Source: Bacteroidota bacterium
GTDB lineage: Bacteria > Bacteroidota > Bacteroidia > Bacteroidales > JABHKC01
Assembly (NCBI GenBank): GCA_018692315.1
Contig: JABHKC010000204.1
Span: forward strand, 1 to 45,743
Length of the DNA: 45,743 nucleotides
Direction of reading: 5' to 3'
Program-made: the position numbers and the translations under genes
Part shown: positions 15,591 through 23,271 of the stretch, piece by piece
How the letters are laid out: every line of letters begins with the position of its first letter
How positions within the stretch are numbered: the stretch's first letter is position 1
Notes under the pieces: model-generated
Database searches by the model: none
What the model saw: the letters and a program-made list of their open reading frames with translations, nothing else
Told to the model about the DNA's origin: nothing

Positions 15591-16766
15591 TTATTTTTTT
15601 AATGCTTTTCTAATTGAAATTTTTTTTCCATTGTCGAATGCAACCGTAAAAGCATCGGAAATACTTTGTCTAATTTTGTTTTGAATTTCAACTATCGATT
15701 CATAATCTGTTTCATTACCAACAAAATATTTAAATGTCCCATCAATTTGTCTTTCAGTAATGTTTTTTAATCCTTTGAATTTTGATGAGTTTAAGTCAAG
15801 TTTTTTCGATGAAGATAATATTTGCACTTCGAACCAGATATTTTTTGAATCTTTTTTTGAATCTCCTTTTGGTTTCTGTTCAATTGTACTGACTTGTTCA
15901 GTTTTTTCTGTTTTAACATATGTTTTTTTTGAATAGAGCTCTTCCTTATAATCTCTGAATGCTCTAAAAATTGCTGAAGCGATAAGGTCTTGTCCTTGAT
16001 CGGAATTTAAAAATATTTCTTCGGTAGGATTTGTAAGAAATCCTGTTTCAATCAAAACGCTGGGCATAGTGGTATTCCAGAGAACAAGAAATCCAGCTTG
16101 TTTTACGCCTCTGTTTTTTCGATGGACACGATCGGTAAATTGCGATTGAACTTTTGCTGCAAAATTCAAGCTCTGATCAAGATGAATATTTTGAACTAAT
16201 TCGAACATTATGTAGGATTCCGGTGCTTTTGGATCGAAGTTTTCATAGTGTTCTTTGTATCCTTCTTCGAGAGTTATTACCGAATTTTCTCGCTGTGCAA
16301 CGTCAAAATTTGCTTGCGATTTGTGCAATCCCAAAACAAATGTTGAGGTTCCGTAAACTGAGTTATTCTTAACACCATCGGCATGGATAGAAATAAATAA
16401 ATCGGCTTTGTTTTGATTTGCATAAGCTGTGCGTTCCCACAAATTAGGATAAGTATCGCTTGTTCGTGTATATAATACTTCAACATCGTCAATGTATTTT
16501 TTGATATAATTGCCTGTTTTTAAGGAAATTGTTAGCGCTACATCTTTTTCTTTCGATTTTTTTCCTGAGGTGCCAGGATCGTCTCCTCCATGCCCAGGAT
16601 CTATTACAACTATGAATTTTTTGTTGTTTTGAGAAAAAGTATGGAAACTATTAATAAAAATTAATCCTAAAATAAGAAAAATATAAATTGCTCGTTTTGT
16701 AAAATTTGACAGGATTTTTGCTTTGCAAATGTTATCTGTATAATTTGCTTTGTTTAAACTATTCAT
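15591..16766 (-). CDS. N-acetylmuramoyl-L-alanine amidase with a SPOR-like C-terminal domain
   Basis: 391 residues. A hydrophobic signal/anchor at about 24-46 is followed by an Amidase_3 domain. Zinc ligands are H59 (VIDPGHGG), E73 and H128 (ISIHAD), and the catalytic Glu is E240 (SVLIETGFLTN). A linker rich in Lys, Glu and Thr leads to a domain at about 310-388 starting FEVQILSSS, homologous by eye to the C terminus of the neighbouring MCE protein and similar to SPOR repeats. It cleaves the bond between MurNAc and the stem peptide in the periplasm, usually during cell separation. Divergent from lptD (66 bp between starts). A possible -7 box TATATTTG lies on the minus strand at 16822-16815, without a clear -33. 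Confidence 0.95.
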   Translation of the reverse strand: MNSLNKANYTDNICKAKILSNFTKRAIYIFLILGLIFINSFHTFSQNNKKFIVVIDPGHGGDDPGTSGKKSKEKDVALTISLKTGNYIKKYIDDVEVLYTRTSDTYPNLWERTAYANQNKADLFISIHADGVKNNSVYGTSTFVLGLHKSQANFDVAQRENSVITLEEGYKEHYENFDPKAPESYIMFELVQNIHLDQSLNFAAKVQSQFTDRVHRKNRGVKQAGFLVLWNTTMPSVLIETGFLTNPTEEIFLNSDQGQDLIASAIFRAFRDYKEELYSKKTYVKTEKTEQVSTIEQKPKGDSKKDSKNIWFEVQILSSSKKLDLNSSKFKGLKNITERQIDGTFKYFVGNETDYESIVEIQNKIRQSISDAFTVAFDNGKKISIRKALKK

Positions 16767-16832
16767 TCTTAAATTATTTATAGTTTTGAAGTTTTTATTA
16801 ATAAACTTATTAGTACAAATATAGTAAAAAAG

Positions 16833-19508
16833 TTGAATATAAAATTAGATATATTTGTTATTGTATTTTTGTGTATGCTTTGTTTTTCGAACAAGCAGAT
16901 TGCTCAAATAAACCAAAATTTGTATGATTCGACAAGCACTGATTCTTCCATTGTCCATTTAAATTTGACAGATTCGGTTTCCATAGATTCAAGCACAACT
17001 TTATCTCAAAATGAATATATTGAGAATAATGACAGTACGATTTCTGATTCTCTTTTGCAAGAAAATAGATCTGATAACCTCATAGATTTCCCGATTGATT
17101 ATAATGCCGATGATTCTATAAGATTTTCTCTAAAAGAGCAAAAAGTATATTTGTATGGAAATGCAAAAATCAACTATCAGGAAATTGAGCTCACGGCAGC
17201 ATATATTGAAATTGATTTGCAAACTCGTGAGGTTTTTGCTAAAGGAGTCCCCGATAGTGTCGGGAAACTTGCCGGAAAACCAAAATATTCGGAAGGAGAG
17301 GAGTCTTTTGATGCGAAAACTATGAGATATAATTTTAGAACTAAAAAAGCCTATGTTATTGATGTGATAACACCACAATCTGAAGGTTTTTTGCATAGTC
17401 ATATTACAAAAATGCATGCAAACAAACAAATTCATTTAAGCAAAGGTAAATATACAACTTGCGAAAACGAAAATCCGCATTTTTATGTGGGGCTGACAAG
17501 AGCAATTATGATACCGGAAGATAAAATTGTGTCGGGCCCGGCATATCTTGTTCTTGCCGATGTGCCTTTGCCTTTGATAATTCCTTTCGGTTTTTTCCCA
17601 AATCATAAAAAACATGCTTCAGGAGTTTTAATCCCGGAATATGGCGAGGAACAAGCTCGCGGTTTCTATTTGCGAAATGGTGGATATTATTTTGCTTTAA
17701 GCGACTATTTTGATTTGGCAATTCGTGGAGATATATATTCCAAAGGTACTTACGGTGGATCAATTCTTTCGAAATACAAAAAGAGATATAAGTACAACGG
17801 AAATTTCGATTTGAAATATTATAACAACAAAACGAGCGAAAAGGATTTTCCTGATTATTCAAGCAAAAAAGATTTTTCTATAAAATGGTCTCATAGTCAG
17901 GATTCTAAGGCAAATCCATTAAGTAGTTTTTCTGCAAATGTAAATATTAGTACAAGTTCGTTCGACCAAAATCAAACCTATGCTACAAACACTCATTTGA
18001 CAAATACGAAGTCGTCGAGCATTTCGTACAATCGGCGTTTTGGAAAACTATTCAATATGTCGTCAAATTTGCGGCATTCTCAAAATAGTTTGAACAAATC
18101 TGTAAACCTTACTTTACCCTCTGTAAATTTTTCTATGAATCGTCAATATCCTTTCAGAAGAAAAAATGCAACAGGAGAAATGCGATGGTACGAAAAAATT
18201 GATATTAGTTATTCGTCAAAATTAGAAAATCGCATAAATACTGTCGATTCACTTCTTTTTACAAATGCCTCTTTGAAGAATTTTCAAAACGGATTTCAGC
18301 ATAGTATTCCTATAAGTGCAAATTTCAAGGCTTTAAAAATGATAAATATTACTCCTAAGATTAATTATACGGGGCGATTATATACACATACGATTGAAAA
18401 ATATTGGGATCCAGAATATTATGACTCAGAAGAAGGCACAACTTACGGCAAAATTATTTCTGATACAATAAACAAATTTGCCTACGGACACGACTATTCA
18501 ACACAAATTTCGGTATCGGTAAATCCTACTGTTTACGGTATGTTTCAGCCCAATCCAAAAATATTTGGCGACAAAATCAGTGCTGTTCGGCATGTGCTAA
18601 CACCATCGGCAAGTTTTAGTTATGCTCCCGATTTGGGCGACTATAAACCAGATTATTACAGAAGTTTTAATTATTTAAGAACTGACCAAAAAGATAGTAC
18701 AGGAATTACAGAAACTTACTCAATTTTCGAGGGAGGAATTTATGGAACACCATCAAGTAGCGGAAAATCAGGGAATATAAATTTGAGTCTTGGGAATAAT
18801 ATTGAAATGAAAGTAAAAAATGATAATGATACTACCGATGAATTTAAGAAAATTAAAATACTTGAAAAATTGAGTTTCAGTACATCTTACAGTGTTTTTG
18901 CTGATTCATTGCGATGGTCTCCAATTAGATTTTCAGGTAGCACAAAACTGTTTAATAAGCAAATTAGTTTGAAATTTGGTGGAACAGTTGATCCTTATAT
19001 GATTGATTCGTCAGGCACAAAATATAATTCTTATGAAATGCTGAATAACAATAAATTAGGCAGACTTACAAGTGCAAATTTTGACATAAGTTTTTCGCTT
19101 AGTCCTAAGAATTTCCAAAAAGATAAAGAGGCTGAAGATGAATTAATTGGCGATCTTTACGAAGACTATATAGATTGGGATGTTCCTTGGAGCTTGCGAG
19201 TCAATTATGGAATTAAATATACGAAACCTAAGTTTGAAAGCGATATAACTCAAACTCTACGCTTTTCGGGCGATCTGTCATTTACAAAAAAATGGAAAAT
19301 GGGCATTTCATCTGGTTACGATTTGGAGAAAAATGAATTTACCTACACAACTTTTGATCTATACAGAGACCTTCACTGCTGGGAAATGCGAATGAATTTT
19401 GTTCCTTTCGGAACGCGAAAAAGTTACAATTTTGTTATAAGCGTAAAATCGTCTATCTTAAAAGATCTTCGACGACAAAAAACCAGAAGCTGGTATGATA
19501 ATTTTTAG
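16833..19508 (+). CDS. lptD: LPS-assembly protein LptD, Bacteroidota type
   Basis: 891 residues. Signal peptide (NIKLDIFVIVFLCMLCFS), then a low-complexity Ser/Thr/Asp linker (25-85). An OstA/LptA-like beta-jellyroll follows at about 95-210 (SLKEQKVYLYGNAKINYQ, TAAYIEIDLQTREVFAKG, TTCENENPHFYVG). A large C-terminal beta-barrel contains PLPLIIPFGFFPN and alternating strands to the end (YNFVISVKSS). It receives LPS from LptA and inserts it in the outer membrane. The reading starts with TTG at 16833; the next Met (16875, MLCFS) would destroy the signal peptide, so TTG is preferred. Adjacent to the amidase and MCE genes, an envelope cluster seen in the phylum. Confidence 0.93.
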   Translation: MNIKLDIFVIVFLCMLCFSNKQIAQINQNLYDSTSTDSSIVHLNLTDSVSIDSSTTLSQNEYIENNDSTISDSLLQENRSDNLIDFPIDYNADDSIRFSLKEQKVYLYGNAKINYQEIELTAAYIEIDLQTREVFAKGVPDSVGKLAGKPKYSEGEESFDAKTMRYNFRTKKAYVIDVITPQSEGFLHSHITKMHANKQIHLSKGKYTTCENENPHFYVGLTRAIMIPEDKIVSGPAYLVLADVPLPLIIPFGFFPNHKKHASGVLIPEYGEEQARGFYLRNGGYYFALSDYFDLAIRGDIYSKGTYGGSILSKYKKRYKYNGNFDLKYYNNKTSEKDFPDYSSKKDFSIKWSHSQDSKANPLSSFSANVNISTSSFDQNQTYATNTHLTNTKSSSISYNRRFGKLFNMSSNLRHSQNSLNKSVNLTLPSVNFSMNRQYPFRRKNATGEMRWYEKIDISYSSKLENRINTVDSLLFTNASLKNFQNGFQHSIPISANFKALKMINITPKINYTGRLYTHTIEKYWDPEYYDSEEGTTYGKIISDTINKFAYGHDYSTQISVSVNPTVYGMFQPNPKIFGDKISAVRHVLTPSASFSYAPDLGDYKPDYYRSFNYLRTDQKDSTGITETYSIFEGGIYGTPSSSGKSGNINLSLGNNIEMKVKNDNDTTDEFKKIKILEKLSFSTSYSVFADSLRWSPIRFSGSTKLFNKQISLKFGGTVDPYMIDSSGTKYNSYEMLNNNKLGRLTSANFDISFSLSPKNFQKDKEAEDELIGDLYEDYIDWDVPWSLRVNYGIKYTKPKFESDITQTLRFSGDLSFTKKWKMGISSGYDLEKNEFTYTTFDLYRDLHCWEMRMNFVPFGTRKSYNFVISVKSSILKDLRRQKTRSWYDNF

Positions 19509-19728
19509 CTTTAGGGAGCGATTTATCAGCAGGATTGTCATTTATATCAGTTGCGATTTTTGCAATATTTACTGAACTTATTGCAAAAAAATGTTTTCAT
19601 GTCGCCGAAAATGAATGTTATTACAGGGGAAACGGCAATTAGAGGATTCAAAGATTATTGTTTTTTACCTTTCGGTATAATTCCATTCGGTAAACAATAT
19701 TAAAATTTATTGATGATATTTCCTGATA

Positions 19729-19761
19729 ATTGGTGATTTATTGTAAAAATATTTACTTTTG
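19729..19761 (+). promoter_or_regulatory. Possible Bacteroidota-type promoter of the EEP gene
   Basis: The -7 box TACTTTTG (19754-19761) matches TAnnTTTG. ATTG, one mismatch from TTTG, lies 21 bp upstream. The start codon is 35 bp downstream, leaving room for the AAAAGGAAAA ribosome site. Confidence 0.5.
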
Positions 19762-19796
19762 AAAACGCTTTTTAACAAACAAAAGGAAAATAGAAA

Positions 19797-20780
19797 ATGA
19801 ATCAAAAATATTTTATAGCATGGTGGAATGTAGAAAACTTATTCGATATGCAAAATTCTGCAAGCAGACCAGCATGGCTTCAAAGTAATCTGAACAGCGA
19901 ACTTTCAGGATGGGATAGTTCTGTTTTATCTCAAAAAATCTCTCAGCTTGCACAAATCATCATGAAAATGAATGACGATAAAGGACCGGATATTCTTGGT
20001 TTGTGCGAAATCGAAAATATAGCTGTTCTAAAAATGCTTCAAGCTGCACTTTATCCCTTGAACAGGAAATATGCAATTGCTCATGTCGATATGGAAGATG
20101 AAAGGGGCATTGATATCGCATTTATTTACGATAAAACGATATTTAATTACGAAGAACAATTCAACTATGTTGTGCGAAAACGCAGCGCTACAAGAGATAT
20201 TTTTCAAGTAAATTTCAAAACTAATGAAGCTAAAGATATTGTTTTTATAGGCAATCATTGGCCTGCAAAATCTGGCGGGAGTTTAGAAAGTGAGCCATAT
20301 CGAATAATTGCTGCCGAAACACTAAGTTATTGGATAGAGAGAATTCATGAAATTAAGGGCAACAATATTGCGATTGTTGTTATGGGCGATTTCAACGACG
20401 AACCATTTAGCAGGTCAATTACCGAATATGCTTTAAGTACGCATCTTGAGATGAAAGTAAGAAATTCCTTTTCGCCACGATTGTTGAATCTTATGTGGGA
20501 TATTATGTCATCAGGATTAGGAACATATTATTACGATAATTTTGCAAATGTATTAGACCAGTTTTTAGTTTCAAAAGCAATTGTAAATGAAAATAGCGAT
20601 TTCAAACTTGCTATTGATACTAATGGAAAACCAATAGTGAAAATCGAAATGTTTCCCGAAATGGTTTCTGGTGGCGACTATCCCGACCCAATAAGATTTG
20701 GAAGACCCTCAAGTCAATATAATGCAAGCGGATTTAGCGACCATTATCCCATTTCTATGATTTTGGAAGAAATAAATTAA
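19797..20780 (+). CDS. Endonuclease/exonuclease/phosphatase family protein
   Basis: 327 residues without a signal peptide. The EEP-fold motifs appear in order: WWNVENLFD at the start, LGLCEIEN (metal-binding Glu), IGNHWPAKSGG, VMGDFNDEP (catalytic Asp/Asn) and GFSDHYPI (final Asp-His). The family hydrolyses phosphodiester or phosphate bonds in nucleic acids, lipids or sugars with magnesium; this sequence does not fix the substrate. It is preceded by a good ribosome site (AAAAGGAAAA) and by ATTG-N21-TACTTTTG (19729-19761), an acceptable Bacteroidota promoter. tadA follows 15 bp downstream. Confidence 0.93.
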   Translation: MNQKYFIAWWNVENLFDMQNSASRPAWLQSNLNSELSGWDSSVLSQKISQLAQIIMKMNDDKGPDILGLCEIENIAVLKMLQAALYPLNRKYAIAHVDMEDERGIDIAFIYDKTIFNYEEQFNYVVRKRSATRDIFQVNFKTNEAKDIVFIGNHWPAKSGGSLESEPYRIIAAETLSYWIERIHEIKGNNIAIVVMGDFNDEPFSRSITEYALSTHLEMKVRNSFSPRLLNLMWDIMSSGLGTYYYDNFANVLDQFLVSKAIVNENSDFKLAIDTNGKPIVKIEMFPEMVSGGDYPDPIRFGRPSSQYNASGFSDHYPISMILEEIN

Positions 20781-20795
20781 GCTCAATATTTTTGT

Positions 20796-21233
20796 ATGTT
20801 TTCCGACGAATATTTTATGAAAATCGCATATCAGGAAGCTCTGATAGCTTACGAAAAAGATGAAGTACCGGTGGGAGCAGTATGTGTCTGTCAAAATCAG
20901 GTGATTGCTCGTGCTCACAATTTGGTAGAAAGTTTGCAAGATGTTACTGCACATGCTGAAATGCTTGCAATTACCTCAGCAAGCAATTTTATTGGAGGTA
21001 AGTACTTGTCGGGCTGTACTTTGTATGTGAGTTTAGAACCTTGTGTAATGTGTGCCGGTGCTTTGTTTTGGTCGCAGATAGATAAATTGGTTTTTGGAGC
21101 TTTCGATGAAAAACGAGGTTTTTTAAGTCTTAAAAAATGTATTCTTCAACCGAAGACACAGATTGTTTCGGGCATATTACATAACGAATGTTCCGATTTA
21201 ATTAAATCATTTTTTAATAAAAAGAGAGGATAA
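20796..21233 (+). CDS. tadA: tRNA-specific adenosine deaminase
   Basis: 145 residues. The deaminase zinc site is complete: H53-A-E55 (VTAHAEMLAI) and PCVMC with C83 and C86. The context EVPVGAV near 23-29, GCTLYVSLEPCVMCAGAL, and the C-terminal GILHNECSDLIKSFFNKKR are typical of TadA and not of cytidine or guanine deaminases. It converts A34 to inosine in tRNA-Arg(ACG). Met1 (MFSDEYFMKIA) aligns with the usual TadA N terminus, so it is preferred over Met8. It lies 15 bp after the EEP gene. Confidence 0.94.
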   Translation: MFSDEYFMKIAYQEALIAYEKDEVPVGAVCVCQNQVIARAHNLVESLQDVTAHAEMLAITSASNFIGGKYLSGCTLYVSLEPCVMCAGALFWSQIDKLVFGAFDEKRGFLSLKKCILQPKTQIVSGILHNECSDLIKSFFNKKRG

Positions 21234-21315
21234 AATATTGTTTTTTATAAAAATATTTATTTTTGTTCGATTAATAAATATGAAATATTGAATTTAAACT
21301 TAAAATTTTGTCAAA

Positions 21316-21474
21316 ATGGAATACACAGTTGTAGAAAAAAAATTTTTAAAAAAATTGATCGAGTCAGTAAATGATTTAGTTAAAGAAGGTTGGAAAATTC
21401 AGGGCAGCATAAATTGTACATGGGTAAATTCTAAAGAGTATAAAATTTATACACAGGCTTTGGTCAAGGAATAA
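21316..21474 (+). CDS. Small DUF1737-like protein
   Basis: 52 codons from ATG 21316 to TAA. The product begins MEYTVVEKKFLKKLIESVND, continues LVKEGWKIQG and ends YTQALVKE. The pattern of xYxVV start, helix with VN-x-L, EGW and a closing YxQA-(L/M)-V-(K/R)-E strand is that of the small DUF1737 proteins (about 50-70 residues), which have no known function. One Cys replaces a usual strand residue. It is 82 bp after tadA, and a -7-like TATTTTTG lies at 21258-21265, 50 bp upstream of the start. It is too short for a standard length cut-off. Confidence 0.78.
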   Translation: MEYTVVEKKFLKKLIESVNDLVKEGWKIQGSINCTWVNSKEYKIYTQALVKE

Positions 21475-21683
21475 TTATACCAAATCGAGAGCATTTATAG
21501 ATATTAACTTGCATCGACTTTCAATAAAGCTGAAGCATATTTGTTTCAAAATTTCTTGTTGTTAAATCATTCTTATTTTAAAATAAGACATTTTTTGCAA
21601 AGAAAAATAGAAATTAGCTTGCTGTTTTCACATAGATTTTTACTTATTTTGCAAATTATTATTTATTAAAAAAACAAACTATA

Positions 21684-22319
21684 ATGAGAAAACTTTTTAT
21701 TGCGATTGTTGCTGTTGCTTTTTTAGTTTCATGCGGAAATACCGAAACTAAAAAGGAAGAAAAATCTGAACTTACAGCTGAAAAAAAAGAATTGGAATGT
21801 GAAAAAATTTATTCACCCGATTCCTTCCTTGAAAATGCCGAAACCCTTGTTGCAAACGATATTCGTATCGAAGGTAGTGTTAGTCATGTGTGCGAACATG
21901 GTGGTGAGAGAATGTTTCTTGCATGTGAAGAAAGTGAAGACAGAGTGAAAATCCTTGTTGGCGAAGGAATGCAAACCTTTAATACCGATATGGAAGGCAA
22001 CGATGTATATATTAAAGGTGTTGTTGAAGAACTCAGAATTGACGAAGAATATCTTCAGGAATGGCAAGTAGAAATTGATATAGAACTTGCAGAACAAGAT
22101 CATGCCGAAGGAGAAGAACACGATCATGCCGAAGGAGAAGAACATGCTGAAGGCGAGGAACATGAACATAGTGAAGGTCTTGGTGAAGCTGCTGATCAGG
22201 GAAGCCATACCGATCCTTATCAACAAATTGAGGATTTTAGAAAAATGATTGCAGAAAGTGGAAAAGATCATATCTCTTTTTATTCGATTGTTGCACACGA
22301 ACTAAAAATAAAAGAATAA
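21684..22319 (+). CDS. Histidine-rich lipoprotein with an OB-like domain
   Basis: 211 residues. Lipoprotein signal with lipobox LVSC (Cys17), then an acidic/basic linker. A domain at about 42-135 includes NDIRIEGSVSHVCEHGGERM and GNDVYIKGVVEELRI, a beta-barrel-like arrangement suggestive of an OB fold, with C70, H72 and C81 as possible metal ligands. Residues 139-165 are tandem copies of (D/E)HAEGEEH, with seven His in an acidic run, as in zinc or copper chaperones. A short conserved helix ends the protein. Probably a periplasmic or outer-membrane metal-binding lipoprotein. A PepSY-type membrane protein lies 325 bp downstream. The metal is not determined. Confidence 0.82.
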   Translation: MRKLFIAIVAVAFLVSCGNTETKKEEKSELTAEKKELECEKIYSPDSFLENAETLVANDIRIEGSVSHVCEHGGERMFLACEESEDRVKILVGEGMQTFNTDMEGNDVYIKGVVEELRIDEEYLQEWQVEIDIELAEQDHAEGEEHDHAEGEEHAEGEEHEHSEGLGEAADQGSHTDPYQQIEDFRKMIAESGKDHISFYSIVAHELKIKE

Positions 22320-22603
22320 TTTTTAGTTAATATTAATACTTTACAACTTTCAAATATTGTAGAAAAATTTAATTCATTTCTGCAGCTTAAAGATGTAAAT
22401 TTGATTTTAGGGTTCGTAAATAAATAAACTATCCATTTTTACTTGCTCTTTTGTTCATTTTCTTCCTTGTAAAAGCATTAAATAAACTGTGGCTATTCGC
22501 AACTTTTACACCTTGAAAATAAACAAAATATCTTCGTACATTTTGAATACTTTATTTATTTACAAACCTTAGCAAACAATCCCAGGAATGCAAAATAAAA
22601 ATT
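22320..22603. other. Intergenic region without a recognisable gene
   Basis: AT-rich, with no ORF or conserved RNA that I recognise. It holds the 3' end region of the His-rich lipoprotein gene and must contain any promoter of the following PepSY gene, although I find no clear TTTG/TAnnTTTG pair. Confidence 0.5.
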
Positions 22604-22633
22604 AAAAAAGGTCAAGAAAACTTGACCTTTTTT
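22604..22633 (+). terminator. Strong intrinsic terminator-like hairpin just before the PepSY gene
   Basis: A 13-bp perfect stem, AAAAAAGGTCAAG paired with CTTGACCTTTTTT, with an AAAA loop. It has U runs on both strands, so it can act in either direction. It ends 11 bp before the ATG at 22645, an unusual place: it would stop read-through from the lipoprotein gene, but would also block or attenuate a promoter of the PepSY gene placed upstream. Confidence 0.85.
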
Positions 22634-22644
22634 AATAGAAAAAA

Positions 22645-23226
22645 ATGGGAACAAAAAAGAAACAGACTATGAAAATTAAATGGAGAAAATGGAATAGAAT
22701 AATTCATCGGGATTTAGGATATTTTTTCTTCGGGATGACAATAATTTATGCAGTTTCAGGAATTGCAATAAATCATATCGACGATTGGAATCCTAACTTT
22801 AGTGTCGAATATCAACAAATTGCAGTTGATTTACCTCAGGAAAAATCGCAAATTACCGAAGAAGCTGTTCTAAATATGCTGGAAATTTTTGGCGAAAAAG
22901 AAAACTATAAAAAGCATTTTTTTCCTAATAGTAGCAGAATGAAAATTTTCCTGAAAGGAGGAAATATTGATATTGATCTTAGTTCGGGAAGTGGACTAAT
23001 TGAAAAAAAGGACAAACGACAATTTTTGCATCAGGTAAACTATCTACATTATAATCCTATAAATTGGTGGACAATTTTTTCGGATATGTATGTAATCGGA
23101 CTTTTTTTGTTAGCAGTAAGTGGTTTATTTATTATCAGAGGAAAAAAAGGAATCACCGGCAGAGGAGCATGGCTCACAGCAATTGGAATCGGAATTCCAA
23201 TTATTTATTTGATAATTTTTTATTAG
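22645..23226 (+). CDS. PepSY-associated transmembrane protein
   Basis: 193 residues. N-terminal WRKWNRIIHRDLGYFFFGMT leads into the first membrane segment (about 25-43), then NHIDDWNP and a periplasmic loop (50-140) with PepSY-like strands. Two more membrane segments (about 145-163 and 173-192) close the protein. The family is linked to iron, haem or copper redox at the inner membrane. His21 and His44 lie at the two ends of the first helix and could be ligands. Met9 (MKIKWRKW) is an alternative start. Its position after a His-rich lipoprotein favours a metal-related role. The 13-bp hairpin just upstream may attenuate it. Confidence 0.85.
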   Translation: MGTKKKQTMKIKWRKWNRIIHRDLGYFFFGMTIIYAVSGIAINHIDDWNPNFSVEYQQIAVDLPQEKSQITEEAVLNMLEIFGEKENYKKHFFPNSSRMKIFLKGGNIDIDLSSGSGLIEKKDKRQFLHQVNYLHYNPINWWTIFSDMYVIGLFLLAVSGLFIIRGKKGITGRGAWLTAIGIGIPIIYLIIFY

Positions 23227-23271
23227 CGAATTCAAGCCATATAAATGCCGAATTATCGAAAAACTTATACA

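Noticed and set aside
19515-19704. Small ORF after lptD containing MSPKMNVITGETAIRGF
   Set aside because: Open frame of modest length without a ribosome site, promoter or recognised family; probably chance.
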